NCBI GenBank assembly: GCA_036768485.1
Contig: JAVLUZ010000154.1
Location: forward strand, 48,591,591-48,655,590
DNA: 64,000 bases
Source: Mermis nigrescens
Lineage: Eukaryota > Nematoda > Enoplea > Mermithida > Mermithidae
Direction: 5' to 3'
Shown: piece by piece, positions 24,401 to 31,934 of the stretch
How the letters are laid out: each line of letters opens with the position of its first letter
How positions within the stretch are numbered: position 1 is the stretch's first letter
Notes under the pieces: model-generated
Told to the model about the DNA's origin: nothing
The model's input: the letters and a program-made list of their open reading frames with translations, nothing else
The model's database searches: none
Program-made: the position numbers and the translations under genes

Positions 24401-26706
24401 CGGCCGAGTAAAAAAGATGGCCTCATCGCGCAAAACATCCCCTCGCTGTGCCAAAAAATCCGCTGGGCCATAACGCGGGTTGAATAACTAGCGAAAAAAG
24501 AGACGGCGGCGAAGAATAAAAGGACGCGAAAAGTTTCGAGCCCGTGCGCAAAAATCATACAGGTGCGACCCGAAGTCTACGGATTATTCTTACCGTATTT
24601 ACGCGACGGTCGACTTTACGGGGCACCCGTAGTTTTCAGGGCGATATTCGTGAGACCGTAATTTATCGGGACTTACAGTACGCCCCGCGGGGTCGCACGG
24701 TCTGGCCGGTAAAATTGTCCTCGCGTTATTACGTACGCGTGTACTTACTTTCAAATATTGTATTCGTATACAACGACTTATTGTATATAACAATACGCTC
24801 GAGAGTACATAAAACTAGTCAAACGACTACGCCGGTACGGGCTCTACAGTAAACCGATCGAAAAGTCAAAGCGGCGAATACATAGCGTATAGTACCTTAA
24901 TTCGAATCGCTATACTTACTACGTCACGCTTTAGTAAGATTTTGAGCTATTGTACGATGGAGAAAATGCGGAGAAAAAGTAATTAGGATGTGCGCGCGAG
25001 TAGTTGAAGTAGCAACGCCTCTAAGACAACCGAAGCGAAACTAACGACGAGTACAATTTACCCGCGAATATCGCGATCCGCTCAGAGCGATTATCTCGGC
25101 GTGACGCCGGCCAATTAACGCCCTAACGAAAGCGATTAGCCGTCGTAGGTAGGTACGCTTGAGCGTAGAGACGCGTTAAAGAATAGGACGGCGCCGCTGG
25201 CTACGCTTAAGCGCGCGCAGTGCTATAACGTACCCCGGCGGGCGTGCGCGCAGTATTAATCGCTTACCTATTCGCCCCGTAACGTCAAAATCGTCCTTAC
25301 GCGTTCGGCCGATAAGCTACAGTACGCTCTCGTATCGATATTATCCGCAATAAATTGGATGGCAAAAAGCGGAAAGAACGAGATGAAGAAGAAAGATATT
25401 TCGCCGCGGAAATAAATTATCTTCTTTTCGGATAATTATTACGCAATTACGGACCGACCGACGACTGCTCGCACGATAGGGGCTAATAAGGCGAACGATT
25501 GGGCGACGAATATGCTAATTAGGATGCGCTAAATGACTAGGTTTTAAGAAATTAAGTAAGAAAGAAGGAAACTTTAATGATCAAAATTATCGCGGAAACG
25601 TGGCGGAAAAAGGCGTAAAGTAGGTGTCGTCGAACGCGCTTCTGCTCTCGCCACGCTTTAACGAATAGAGTTTAATTGATAGTCGCGAGATACCAAATTT
25701 GCTGCGATCGACTCGACGAGAATGACCTTTTGGACGCAAAAACGCGCTTCGAATTCGCAAGCGAGAGATTTTAGTATTTCGCCCGAAAACGTAATATTAT
25801 CATAGGCGCTCGTTATCGACGATAACGGCTTCTATTTTCTTAACTGCGAAGAAGCTGCTGCGGAGCGGGGCGTCCGTTTGAATCAAATGCGGAAAAAAAT
25901 GCAAAACGGACCAATTATTTCGCTGATTAACGAAGGTATTACGGATTATAAAGGAAATCAATGCGAAGAACACTAGGGATAATCAGTGTAAAATATACGA
26001 GTTCTTCAAAACGATTCGCAAATCAGTCCGCGGGTAGATACGTATGTACGCTTCGATGCTTAATTTGTTATAGGATTGAAGAAAAGTCTATCCGAGGAAG
26101 CGGTATTACGCTCTACGGGAATGCGCGTAAAATATTTCTCATTTTAGGTCACTCGGAAACCAACCATTCGGATGAGATCATTTTTGAAATCAATACCCAG
26201 GCCTTCATTACTCTTTAAAAACTCAAATGAAAACGGTTTCATTTGTTATATTTTCGAGTGTTATATTCGAGCAATCGATTTTACTTAAATTCGAGCCAAC
26301 GGCTTTACCTTAGTTCTAAGTATCGCGGCTTAATTTTTATTTATTTTGCATTTTTCTTTCTTTTTATTCGTTTTTTAAGTATTTTTCATTATCAGTAATA
26401 GTATATAACACTTTTTCCGATTAGCTTTTTTCGGCGTATTCTTACCGTTTTATAACTATTTCTAAATAAATCATTAATGTGAAAAATATTAGGAGCTCCG
26501 GATTGAATTAGATCATTTGTATAAATACTGTATTAAATTACCTTCAATGATCGAGCGGTTAAACTAACAAACGAGCGGTATAAAGGTGAAGGTAAAATGA
26601 GCGTGGAAGTAGCCGGATCGATAATTATTAAAATTAATTGAAAGATAAATAAATAAATAAATTAATTAATTAATTAATATGTACAAACATAATCTTTCCT
26701 TACCAT
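3347..26706 (-). CDS. Sp8/9: Sp8/Sp9-like (Buttonhead/Sp family) C2H2 zinc-finger transcription factor, whole gene, 7 exons
   Basis: Sequence-specific nuclear transcription factor that binds GC/CACC boxes; in animals the Sp6-9 class acts in limb and neural development. The exons, in minus-strand order, are 26706-26704, 17224-16997, 15962-15379, 13081-12943, 11690-11669, 4549-4460 and 3636-3347. All junctions are GT..AG with matching phases and give 451 residues plus a stop. Landmarks are NPLAMLA (7-13), GFQPWK (59-64), a WW motif (134-135), a Q/H tract (184-211), a Gly/Ser/Ala-rich stretch (226-267), the Btd box CACPNC (275-280) and three fingers: C302/C307/H320/H324, C332/C337/H350/H354 and C362/C365/H378/H382. 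The N-terminal PLAMLA and GF-PWK motifs, the CPNC-EA-RLGP segment and the GEKKF linker match Sp6-9 rather than Sp1-4. Exons 2-7 are firm; exon 1 is inferred. Introns total about 22 kb and are full of transposons. Confidence 0.93.
4460..4549 (-). CDS. Sp8/9: Sp8/9-like exon 6: zinc finger 2
   Basis: 90 nt. Acceptor cacgctcag, then a split Gly codon, then [16 protein letters not shown] and [14 protein letters not shown], then donor gtactc with another split Gly. It encodes residues 326-356, the complete C2H2 finger 2 (C332, C337, H350, H354). The sequence is nearly identical to finger 2 of animal Sp6-9 proteins, including the DNA-contacting RSDELQR helix. The intron before it (4550-11668, 7.1 kb) is the second largest in the gene. 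Confidence 0.95.
5764..5880 (+). repeat. Minisatellite, GACATTAGAGCGC-type, left arm of FB3
   Basis: Units of 15, 16, 16, 15, 14 and 14 bp in a row with few substitutions. Confidence 0.9.
7051..7096 (-). repeat. Minisatellite, GACATTAGAGCGC-type, right arm of FB3 (inverted)
   Basis: Three units, gcgctctaatgtcg, inverse of the left arm. Confidence 0.9.
7118..7325 (+). repeat. Family F terminal repeat, solo copy
   Basis: Shows the family-F landmarks in order: gaaaaatgcttcgatgaaac, cggattattaaagacataaa, gtcacctatg.gcgcaaaaa, attctgcggcc. Other copies at 31846, 34893, 39600, 41446, 49583 and 51774. Confidence 0.75.
7331..7600 (+). repeat. Family D repeat
   Basis: gcacagcctgg start, ggggtcagccgg, then gcggtaaaatag and cagtttctggtcaatg blocks and the tgcctcattttcccc block. 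Confidence 0.7.
7981..8214 (+). mobile_element. hAT-type MITE, family A, 3'-truncated
   Basis: Begins CACACATGGGCGTG after ctgatatc. The body matches the copy at 1956-2227, but the element breaks off at 'gccgcccag' and runs into family-H sequence. Confidence 0.75.
8215..9360 (+). repeat. Family H segment with embedded family-B-like fragment
   Basis: Starts in a family-H unit (tgtaaagaaattcggtttgg). About 8690-8965 is an inverted family-B-like fragment. The end (9225-9360) has ttttttattatctatc, a C-rich patch and ggtacccaagcatactacagg, matching 44570-44700 and, inverted, 47620-47720. Confidence 0.65.
9391..9450. repeat. (TG)n microsatellite
   Basis: About 20 uninterrupted TG units flanked by imperfect ones, within the Sp8/9-like intron. 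Confidence 0.97.
10979..11214 (+). mobile_element. hAT-type MITE, family A, 5'-truncated
   Basis: Body matches 1956-2227, including 'gccaatggatagtgcttgatgag' in part and the end CTGCCCACGTATG. The 5' end CACACNTGGGC is missing. Confidence 0.8.
11669..11690 (-). CDS. Sp8/9: Sp8/9-like exon 5: 22-nt microexon completing zinc finger 1
   Basis: On the minus strand, acceptor ctattttag, then 22 nt reading GCA CAT CTT CGC TGG CAT ACC G, then donor gtaagtc. It encodes Ala-His-Leu-Arg-Trp-His-Thr plus the first base of Gly. That is exactly the AHLRWHTG segment missing between exon 4 (...SHLK, phase 0) and exon 6 (phase 1, GERPF). It supplies both zinc-binding histidines of finger 1 (H320, H324). The phases fit on both sides. 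Because 22 is not a multiple of three, skipping it would shift the frame. It is far too short for open-reading-frame searches. Confidence 0.92.
11691..12942 (-). other. Sp8/9-like intron between exon 4 and microexon 5
   Basis: 1.25 kb, very AT-rich. No repeats or other exons seen. Confidence 0.9.
12943..13081 (-). CDS. Sp8/9: Sp8/9-like exon 4: Btd box and first half of zinc finger 1
   Basis: 139 nt: one base completing the split Lys, then 46 codons. Acceptor gctttag; donor gtaagt. It encodes residues 273-318: the Buttonhead box ([15 protein letters not shown]), a basic linker, then [19 protein letters not shown]. Only the two cysteines (302, 307) of finger 1 are here. The exon stops exactly after SHLK, so the histidines must come from another exon (the microexon at 11669-11690). 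Confidence 0.93.
13082..15378 (-). other. Sp8/9-like intron between exons 3 and 4
   Basis: 2.3 kb, AT-rich; contains one small MITE (14655-14822). A segment around 14828-14880 and 15120-15180 repeats 'gcccagagacgt..tccaaggga' loosely. Otherwise unremarkable. Confidence 0.88.
14655..14822 (+). mobile_element. Small hAT-type MITE (168 bp)
   Basis: 8-bp flanks GTAGTCAT (14647-14654) and GTAGTCGT (14823-14830), 7 of 8 identical. Ends CACACATCGGCG and CTGCCCACGTATG, as in family A, but with a shorter interior. Confidence 0.75.
15379..15962 (-). CDS. Sp8/9: Sp8/9-like exon 3: low-complexity transactivation region
   Basis: 584 nt: 194 codons plus two bases of a split Lys codon. Acceptor aaaaaatcag; donor gtaata (15378-15373). 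It encodes residues 78-271, which are Ala-rich with a WW-containing segment ([13 protein letters not shown]), then a mixed Gln/His run including nine consecutive His, then a Gly/Ser/Ala-rich stretch. This exon is GC-rich while its flanks are AT-rich, so it throws up several long but meaningless open frames on both strands. The trinucleotide runs (CAG/CAT types) are likely to vary in length between individuals. Confidence 0.88.
15963..16996 (-). other. Sp8/9-like intron between exons 2 and 3
   Basis: 1.03 kb of AT-rich intron without recognised repeats. Confidence 0.9.
16997..17224 (-). CDS. Sp8/9: Sp8/9-like exon 2: N-terminal conserved motifs
   Basis: 76 codons, phase 0 at both ends; acceptor acacttag before 17224 and donor gttagt after 16997. 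It encodes residues 2-77. [10 protein letters not shown] corresponds to the PLAMLAATC motif near the N-terminus of vertebrate Sp8/Sp9, and GFQPWKK corresponds to their GFHPWK motif, with a Ser/Ala-rich linker between. These two short motifs are diagnostic of the class and show that this remote segment belongs to the zinc-finger exons downstream. Confidence 0.88.
19433..19720 (+). repeat. Family D repeat
   Basis: ccataggtgcacagcatgg start, gggtgtcagccggtctggg, aagcgctaaaatag, cagtttctggttaattt, cctcattttcccc and a C-rich end near 19690. One of the best-preserved copies. Confidence 0.75.
20923..21078 (+). mobile_element. Small hAT-type MITE (156 bp) with perfect target duplication
   Basis: GTCGTCAC at 20915-20922 and 21079-21086. 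Ends TACACATGGGCGTGG and CTGTCCCATGTATG. Same terminal class as families A and B. Confidence 0.85.
22697..23772 (+). mobile_element. Non-autonomous hAT element, 1.08 kb
   Basis: Ends CAGGGGCAGATTTGAGG and, inverted, CAGTGACGGATTTAAG. Flanks TTTAGGGT / GTTAGAGT match at 6 of 8. The interior carries several copies of a GGCGC-loop-GCGCC hairpin, the palindrome tttctacatgtacaaag and near relatives, and blocks shared with the element at 44929-47212. No transposase frame survives. Confidence 0.78.
26704..26706 (-). CDS. Sp8/9: Sp8/9-like exon 1: start codon only (proposed)
   Basis: On the minus strand an ATG in good context (A at -3, ACACCATG) is followed immediately by a strong donor, gtaagg (26703-26698). 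Exon 2 opens in phase 0 at GAT CAT TAT, so the join reads Met-Asp-His-Tyr-Leu-Arg-Asn-Pro. The 5' UTR would extend to higher coordinates, towards the GC-box cluster at 26.85-26.96 kb. Exon 2 needs an upstream start because it has an acceptor and no in-frame ATG before its conserved NPLAMLA motif. The call rests on donor quality, Kozak context, phase and promoter proximity, not on protein homology. Confidence 0.45.
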
Positions 26707-26779
26707 GGTGTACACGAAGCTGAACGATTAGATCGATTGTTAGCGGAAAACGGAGGAGAATATAAATCAAATACGTGCA

Positions 26780-26960
26780 TTTAAGTTTAGCGCGCAAAGA
26801 TGGAACGCGAGAAAAACGAGGGACTCGAGATTAATTTGCTTTTTAAATATCGCCGCCCACCCACCGATCGAGCCGTATTGAATTTATTTTTAAACCTTCG
26901 CCACGCCCACCCCACGCCTACCATACGCGAATGGGCGTGGTTAATCCAGTGGGCGGGTAA
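26780..26960 (-). promoter_or_regulatory. Candidate Sp8/9-like promoter: GC/CACC-box cluster with TATA-like boxes
   Basis: Within 26851-26957 there are four clustered GC/CACC boxes in both orientations: CCGCCCACCCACC, CCACGCCCACCCCACG, ATGGGCGTGG and GTGGGCGGG. These are the type of site bound by Sp/KLF/EGR zinc fingers. Reading in the direction of the gene, they are followed by TATA-like TTTAAAAATAAA (about 26895-26884) and ATATTTAAAAAG (about 26850-26839), then about 130-150 nt to the proposed ATG. The Sp factor encoded next to it could regulate itself. That is inference. Confidence 0.5.
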
Positions 26961-27650
26961 TAATAGAGCGTGAAAATGACATAGGTCTAAAGTAAAGAAA
27001 ATACATATGTGGGGCGAATAGGACGCCTTATATTGCGGAAATTACATCGGGGCGCGTATAATTAGGAATAAAATTAACCAATTACCCGAAAAATATATTC
27101 TCGCTAAAAAAAACAATAAAAACAAAATTTTAATCGCGTGCGCTTCAATAAAAACGAGCAATTTCCTTAATGGCGTATCTAGCCTAGAAAAAAATCTGGC
27201 CCGATCATATTCCACCTTTTTTCAACGAAAAAGCCTTGGTACGGAACACGTCGTAATAACTATAAATTGCGTTATTCCTGCCTCGAATTCCGTATTGTTT
27301 CGATTCGAGAACAAGCGTCGATCAAAAAACGCTACAGTAAGCCGGATGTATTTCAACCACTTTTTTGAAGCAAAGTACAGTACGACTAATTTAGCGATGC
27401 GTACGTGCGGGACGTTGATTGCTCGGGTATACTGTAGACTGGTACAAGGTCGGAAATTATAGGTTTCGCATTACCGTTATTTTTGACTTCGATGTGCTCC
27501 AGATTCGAGGCTATAATTTTGCGCATTATAATGATCCGTATTCGAGGCAACGGAAAAGCTGGATAAATGTCGAACGGGGGTACAAATATTTTGAAAAATA
27601 CGACGAAAATCGATAATTTCTCTGATAAAAACGACTTATCGCGTACAAAC

Positions 27651-28258
27651 AAAGTCCGTGCGCAAATAAAGGGTGATATCTTTGTCTTGGGATTACGAAC
27701 GATTGAATTAATACATAAGCGCGTATGAATAAAAGAAGTAAGCCAAAAAGCGAGCACTGTCAAAAAATTTCTGGAAGTCAAAGTGAGATTCATTAATGCT
27801 AAAATATAATTTTTAATGCGAGGTAATAAGATCAAACTAAAATTTGAGTTTCATCTCTCACTCAATGTATTTTCGCACTTTAATGAATACCTGATTTTGT
27901 CGCACGAATAATAATTGCTAGCATTTAAGCCGATTTCGTTGATTCATAAAATTTGGGCAATGAAGAGCAGAGTTTTACCGGACAAAGGCAAATTATTTAA
28001 CAATCATCCGTAATTTACATAAGTTTTCAGTAAAGTTGTAAGACAGAAAATAAGTATGAGGTACCTACATCGATCGTTGAAGTCATCTACGGATTAGAGT
28101 TTTGGCAAGAATGACCCGTTTGGGTACATGTCATTCTTTTGCCAATCTTGATCATATTTTCTATATTCATTGGATATTTTTGTATTCTACAAAGAAAGCG
28201 TAGTCAGAAACGTAGAAATATTATATTTTTAACGCGTAGTGCGCATCGTTTCATCTAA
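27651..28258. other. Undistinguished AT-rich sequence
   Basis: No coding segment, repeat family or structured site recognised. Confidence 0.6.
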
Positions 28259-28911
28259 AGCCTGATTTATATTTCACGCGGCGAGCGAAGCGGCGAGAAA
28301 TTGTCGCCACGGCTGCCGCAGAAATTTCGCGCAAACTCATTTATACTTCGGGCTGCGGCGCGGCAGCCGGCGAATTATTCGCCGCCGCAATTTGATTCAT
28401 ACTTCACGCGGCCGCCGCGCCGCGGACTGATTCGCAAAAGTCCAGATTTTTTCGCCGCTTTTCAATTTATACTTCTGCCGCGCCGCAAAGAATCAAAATT
28501 ATCATTTTTAGCTTTTTCGGCCATTTTTTCGCCGCGCCGCAAAAGTCAAAAAGCCCATTGCTCTTGCGAATTCTTATGAGGTTTCGAGCCGAGTGTCGAC
28601 GTCGAATTATTTTGAATTTTAATGAGGTATCGATTTGCGCAATAGGAGAACGCAGCGTCCTGGTTCTGCGGCAGTTCGCAGGAAGTATAAACGCCTCGCG
28701 TGAAGCGGCTGCGAGGCGGCGGTGAGGTGCCACCATGTCGCTTGTTTTTTTATGTCCACGCGGCGAGCTCGCCACGTGAAGTATAAATGCACGACGCGAC
28801 GCGGCGAGCGGATTTTGCCGCAGAGTATTCGCGCAGGGTCGACTAATTTTTGGCATACTGTGGCCGCCAAACCCTTTTGAGGCGCGGTTCGCGTGAAGTA
28901 TAAATCAGGCT
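28259..28911. mobile_element. CpG-rich palindromic MITE with TAA target duplication
   Basis: Ends AGCCTGATTTATATTTCACG and, inverted, AGCCTGATTTATACTTCACG, flanked by TAA at 28256-28258 and 28912-28914. Internally the 'atttatacttc' block recurs at least four more times (28340, 28408, 28467 and inverted at 28683 and 28780), each followed by cgcggcg-type sequence. A 3-bp TAA duplication suggests PIF/Harbinger affinity. Open frames in it are incidental. Confidence 0.75.
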
Positions 28912-29266
28912 TAAAAAATTCTTGAAAAAAATTTTTGAGGGACAACACCGATTGTATTTGTATGTATGGTGGGGAGCATTTGTTACCACTTGGAAATCCA
29001 AGTCTTAAGCTCCAAGTTCCCAAGACCTCGAATTTTCGAGTCCCTAGTTTTGATTCATTTGGTCGCAAGACTTCTAATTTAAAATTAAGGGCCGCTAAAA
29101 AAGTTGTAGTGCATGCCGTATAGAATTCATTTTTTGGCGGCCCTCATACAATAATTCGATACATACGTTCAAAAGGATCGATTTTTCGCCGTTCTAATGC
29201 AAACACAGCCAGTTAAAATTCTTTATTTGCATTTCTAAGAGAATGCTGACTAAGCTATACTTGATC
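28912..29266. other. Short spacer with an agggccgc hairpin
   Basis: agggccgctaaaaaag (29088) faces ttttttggcggccct (29128): a ~55-bp inverted repeat, probably a remnant of a hAT-like terminus. Nothing else recognised. Confidence 0.5.
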
Positions 29267-29978
29267 TCATTTTCCAGAAATATTGTTGATTATTCTGTTG
29301 CAATAATGTGTGTCCAGAAAACTGAGTTCAAAAAGGCAAAAATGTCAAAATTTTCCGGCGCTTCGCACCGAACCATAGATCCAATGAATTTAAAAGCTCG
29401 AATCAGCTTAAATAATCCAGCACTTCACATCACTTTAGTAATTTAATGCACTATTTGATCGTTGAATGAAAGTGCGCCGCATGCTTGTTGAGCATAAAAC
29501 TAAAAGTGTCAAAATGATTGTGTACCAGTTTGTCTATTCTTTGCTTTGTTTGTCTTTCTTTACAAGGACACAGTCCTATTTTAAATGGAAGGAATGGTCA
29601 AAGTTTCTTATGTTTTTGCGCATTTCCTCTTTTCTAAACTACATCTTGTTAATAAGAAGGCAACGAATGGGACTGAAAACGGTAAGAACAAAATTTTCAT
29701 TGATACATTTTTCTATATCTCATTGGCAGCGACCCATTGCTGCGCTATGTTATTAGCAGAGAGTCGAAAAACGCATTTCAGCTCAGAAGTTTTGTGCAAT
29801 GTAGGAGTTCATCAATTTTAAGTGTTTTTGGGCTTCATTCAGGACCGAGATTTGGCCGATTTTGCGAAAATTTTAACATTACTATTTGACATTAAAATGT
29901 TTTTTTACAAAATTTTCAGGGACTCTGCCCCGGACCCCTCGGGGAATGCTTGTGCGCGCCACCCCAGACCCCCCGCAG
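29267..29978 (+). mobile_element. Truncated copy of the 44929-47212 hAT element
   Basis: Matches 44975-45700 in order (gaaatattgttgatt, gtgtgtccagaaaactgag, ttccggcgcttcgc, tctattctttgctttgttt, gggactctgcccc) but lacks both termini, and runs into an inverted family-A MITE. Confidence 0.8.
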
Positions 29979-30108
29979 CATACGTGGGCAGCACCAAAAT
30001 TGGGGGGAAGGGGGTGCAAGATTTTTTAGAGGTCAAAAAATGGTCTTAAAAATGATGGTATGGCTAGAAAATACCATTTTTCAACGTTTCTCATTGAGCA
30101 CTACCCAC
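29979..30108 (-). mobile_element. hAT-type MITE, family A, inverted and truncated
   Basis: Starts CATACGTGGGCAGCACC and follows the family-A body (inverted) to 'gagcactaccca', where it joins the hAT transposase fragment. Confidence 0.8.
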
Positions 30109-30600
30109 GAATACCAGCTTTAAAAACATGGAAAGATGATGAATTGCTTAAGTCATGCATACAGTTAGCTGCGTTTCTGGATGATCTTGATGGATTAGAC
30201 ATGTACACAGAGCTGAAAATTCTTGCTCGATCAAGTCCAAATGAATTAACTTCGCCAATAGCTAATCTTAAATATCTATCAAATGGCTTACAGGATGCTT
30301 TACCGAACCTCATGATTGATTTCAGAATTTTACTTACAATACCTATTACTGTGGCCTCAGCAGAACGTTCGTCCTCGAAACTGAAATTAATAAAGACATA
30401 TTTGCGGTCAAATATGACTGATTCTCGTCTAAGTGCACTAGCGATTATTTAAATTGAAAATGATTTATCATCTTCGTTAGATTTTTTGCAATTGATTGAC
30501 CGTTTGCCGCTCAGAAAGCTAGGAAGTTATTTTGTAATAAAGCATGTCATCATTCACGAAATAGGTAAATTATTGGAGAAAAAACATATGATACCTACTT
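30109..30600 (+). pseudogene. hAT transposase C-terminal dimerisation domain, relic
   Basis: The frame from about 30109 encodes a hAT dimerisation region: LFPN-like LPNLMIDFRILLTIPIT, then VASAERSSSKLKLIKTYLRS, then LSALAII. The SAERS/SKLKLIK block is the hallmark of the hAT C-terminus in animal hAT and ZMYM-type proteins. A TAA at 30450-30452 interrupts the frame, but recognisable sequence continues after it (IENDLSSSLDFLQLIDRLPL) to about 30570. The zinc-finger N-terminus and catalytic core are missing. It cannot encode an active enzyme. Confidence 0.88.
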
Positions 30601-31845
30601 AAAATAATGTAGCACAATATTTTGTTAGTAAATTTACAGTAAGATGCTAACTGCGATCATATAGGTGCATATGTAAAGGATATACGTAAGTGATAATTAT
30701 GATGCATATAATACCAGTTTTAAAAATTATGGGGCCGCCAAAATAAGTTTCGCCCAGGGCCGCCTTCAAGTTATTCAACGTTCAATAGACTTCAAATATT
30801 CACCAGCTTTGTTTTCATTAATTCTTTTTGATTTTGGATGAAAGTTTTGTTTAATTAGTAATCTATTTCATAACACACCATATAATTTCAATCAGATTTT
30901 AGACACGTGTCAACTAATGACTTCATTTTTAAAGTAAAAAGTTTATTGGCACTATGAGCTGCTTCATGTTTTAAATTGTTTTCTCATAATGAAATCTATT
31001 TTTTATTGATTCCTGCTGAACGCTCTAGATTTAATAGTACATTGAATCTTCTTCTTGGATATTAAAGTAAGTGATTGGCAGTAAATTTGGAATACCTTAT
31101 TAAGGACGGGAACCAAACATTTCATGTCATCAGCGCATTGAAAACACCCCGTATTAAAATGGGTCAGCCTCTTCCATACTTAAAAATCATTATTTGTATC
31201 TTTGCCGGATCGCTAAGGAACAGTAACTATTGGCTTTGATGCAAACTAATTAAATTTTGATTCATCCATAATTTCTCATGAGTCGATTTAATTGACTAAA
31301 TATGTATAAAAATACAGCAATTTTTGTCAGAAACATATACATTTTTTGCTCTTTTACGCAGAAAGAATTTATTGGAACGCGAAATAAATATGACAATTTG
31401 ATTATCCACCTAAGACAATACCAAGAAGCAAATCGCACACGTTGACAACCGGATTAGTTTGTACTAGATCGCTAAAACAATAAAACGTTACGCAAACAGT
31501 AGGGGTGTTTAAACGTTTGAGTGGCACTGTATGAATTCGGTAATATCGGAAAATTTTGTTTTCCCACTCTAGATCTCCCAACTATTCCAATCTATTCCCC
31601 CTTACCTTCAAAAGTGAAATTTTGAAATTCATCATTTCAATTCCACAACCATCTTATAAGACGATTATTTGGCTTTAAGGAACGAAAATATTAATGACTT
31701 AATTCATCACTTCCATGTCCAGCTCGAAACAACGGTTAAAAATTTATTTTGTTGTTTATTTCACTTTTTTATGATTTTATTCTAATTTTAATCGATTTTT
31801 GACTCGAATCGAATTTATTATGTTATTTCAAAATTTCAGCATATT
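30601..31845. other. AT-rich stretch, no clear feature
   Basis: An AGGGCCGCC-like hAT terminus fragment sits near 30755-30770. A lone Tc1-like terminus (gtttgagtggcactgta) is at about 31515-31532, with no partner found. Otherwise nothing. Confidence 0.5.
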
Positions 31846-31934
31846 TGTCACCAAAGAAAAATGCTTCGATGAAACAAGAAGGATGAATATACTTGTAACT
31901 GCGGATTATTAAAGATATAAAAGGAGGGGACTAG

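Larger units (their letters stand above)
17225..26703 (-). other. Sp8/9-like intron 1 (proposed, 9.5 kb)
   Basis: If exon 1 is right, this is the longest intron. Contains family D (19433-19720), a small MITE (20923-21078), a 1.1-kb hAT element (22697-23772) and the CpG-rich zone from about 23.93 kb. Stretches 17225-19430 and 21090-22690 hold nothing recognisable. Confidence 0.5.
23930..27650. promoter_or_regulatory. CpG-rich, repeat-poor zone at the 5' end of the Sp8/9-like gene
   Basis: Base composition changes abruptly here. CpG dinucleotides (cgcg, acgc, tacg and similar) are dense through most of the stretch, homopolymer-rich AT sequence is less common, and none of the repeat families seen elsewhere is visible. 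All six frames are closed by frequent stops, so it is not obviously coding. It surrounds the proposed first exon and promoter and includes the 5' part of intron 1. A short near-perfect hairpin, CAAATGAAAACGGTTTCATTTG-like, lies around 26223-26245, and a TTAA/AATA run at 26645-26682. Probably promoter plus intronic regulatory DNA. Confidence 0.4.

Noticed and set aside
27386..27835. 149-residue minus-strand open frame
   Set aside because: No recognisable motif, no clear promoter, splice or conservation evidence. It lies at the edge of the CpG-rich zone. Cannot be excluded as a coding exon, but not supported.
28467..29068. Minus-strand open frames of 129 and 149 residues
   Set aside because: They lie mostly within the palindromic CpG-rich MITE and have no domain; GC-rich sequence lacks stops by chance.
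31500..31535. Tc1-like terminus gtttgagtggcactgta
   Set aside because: No matching inverted end or transposase remains within the next 1.5 kb on the left, so an element cannot be delimited.
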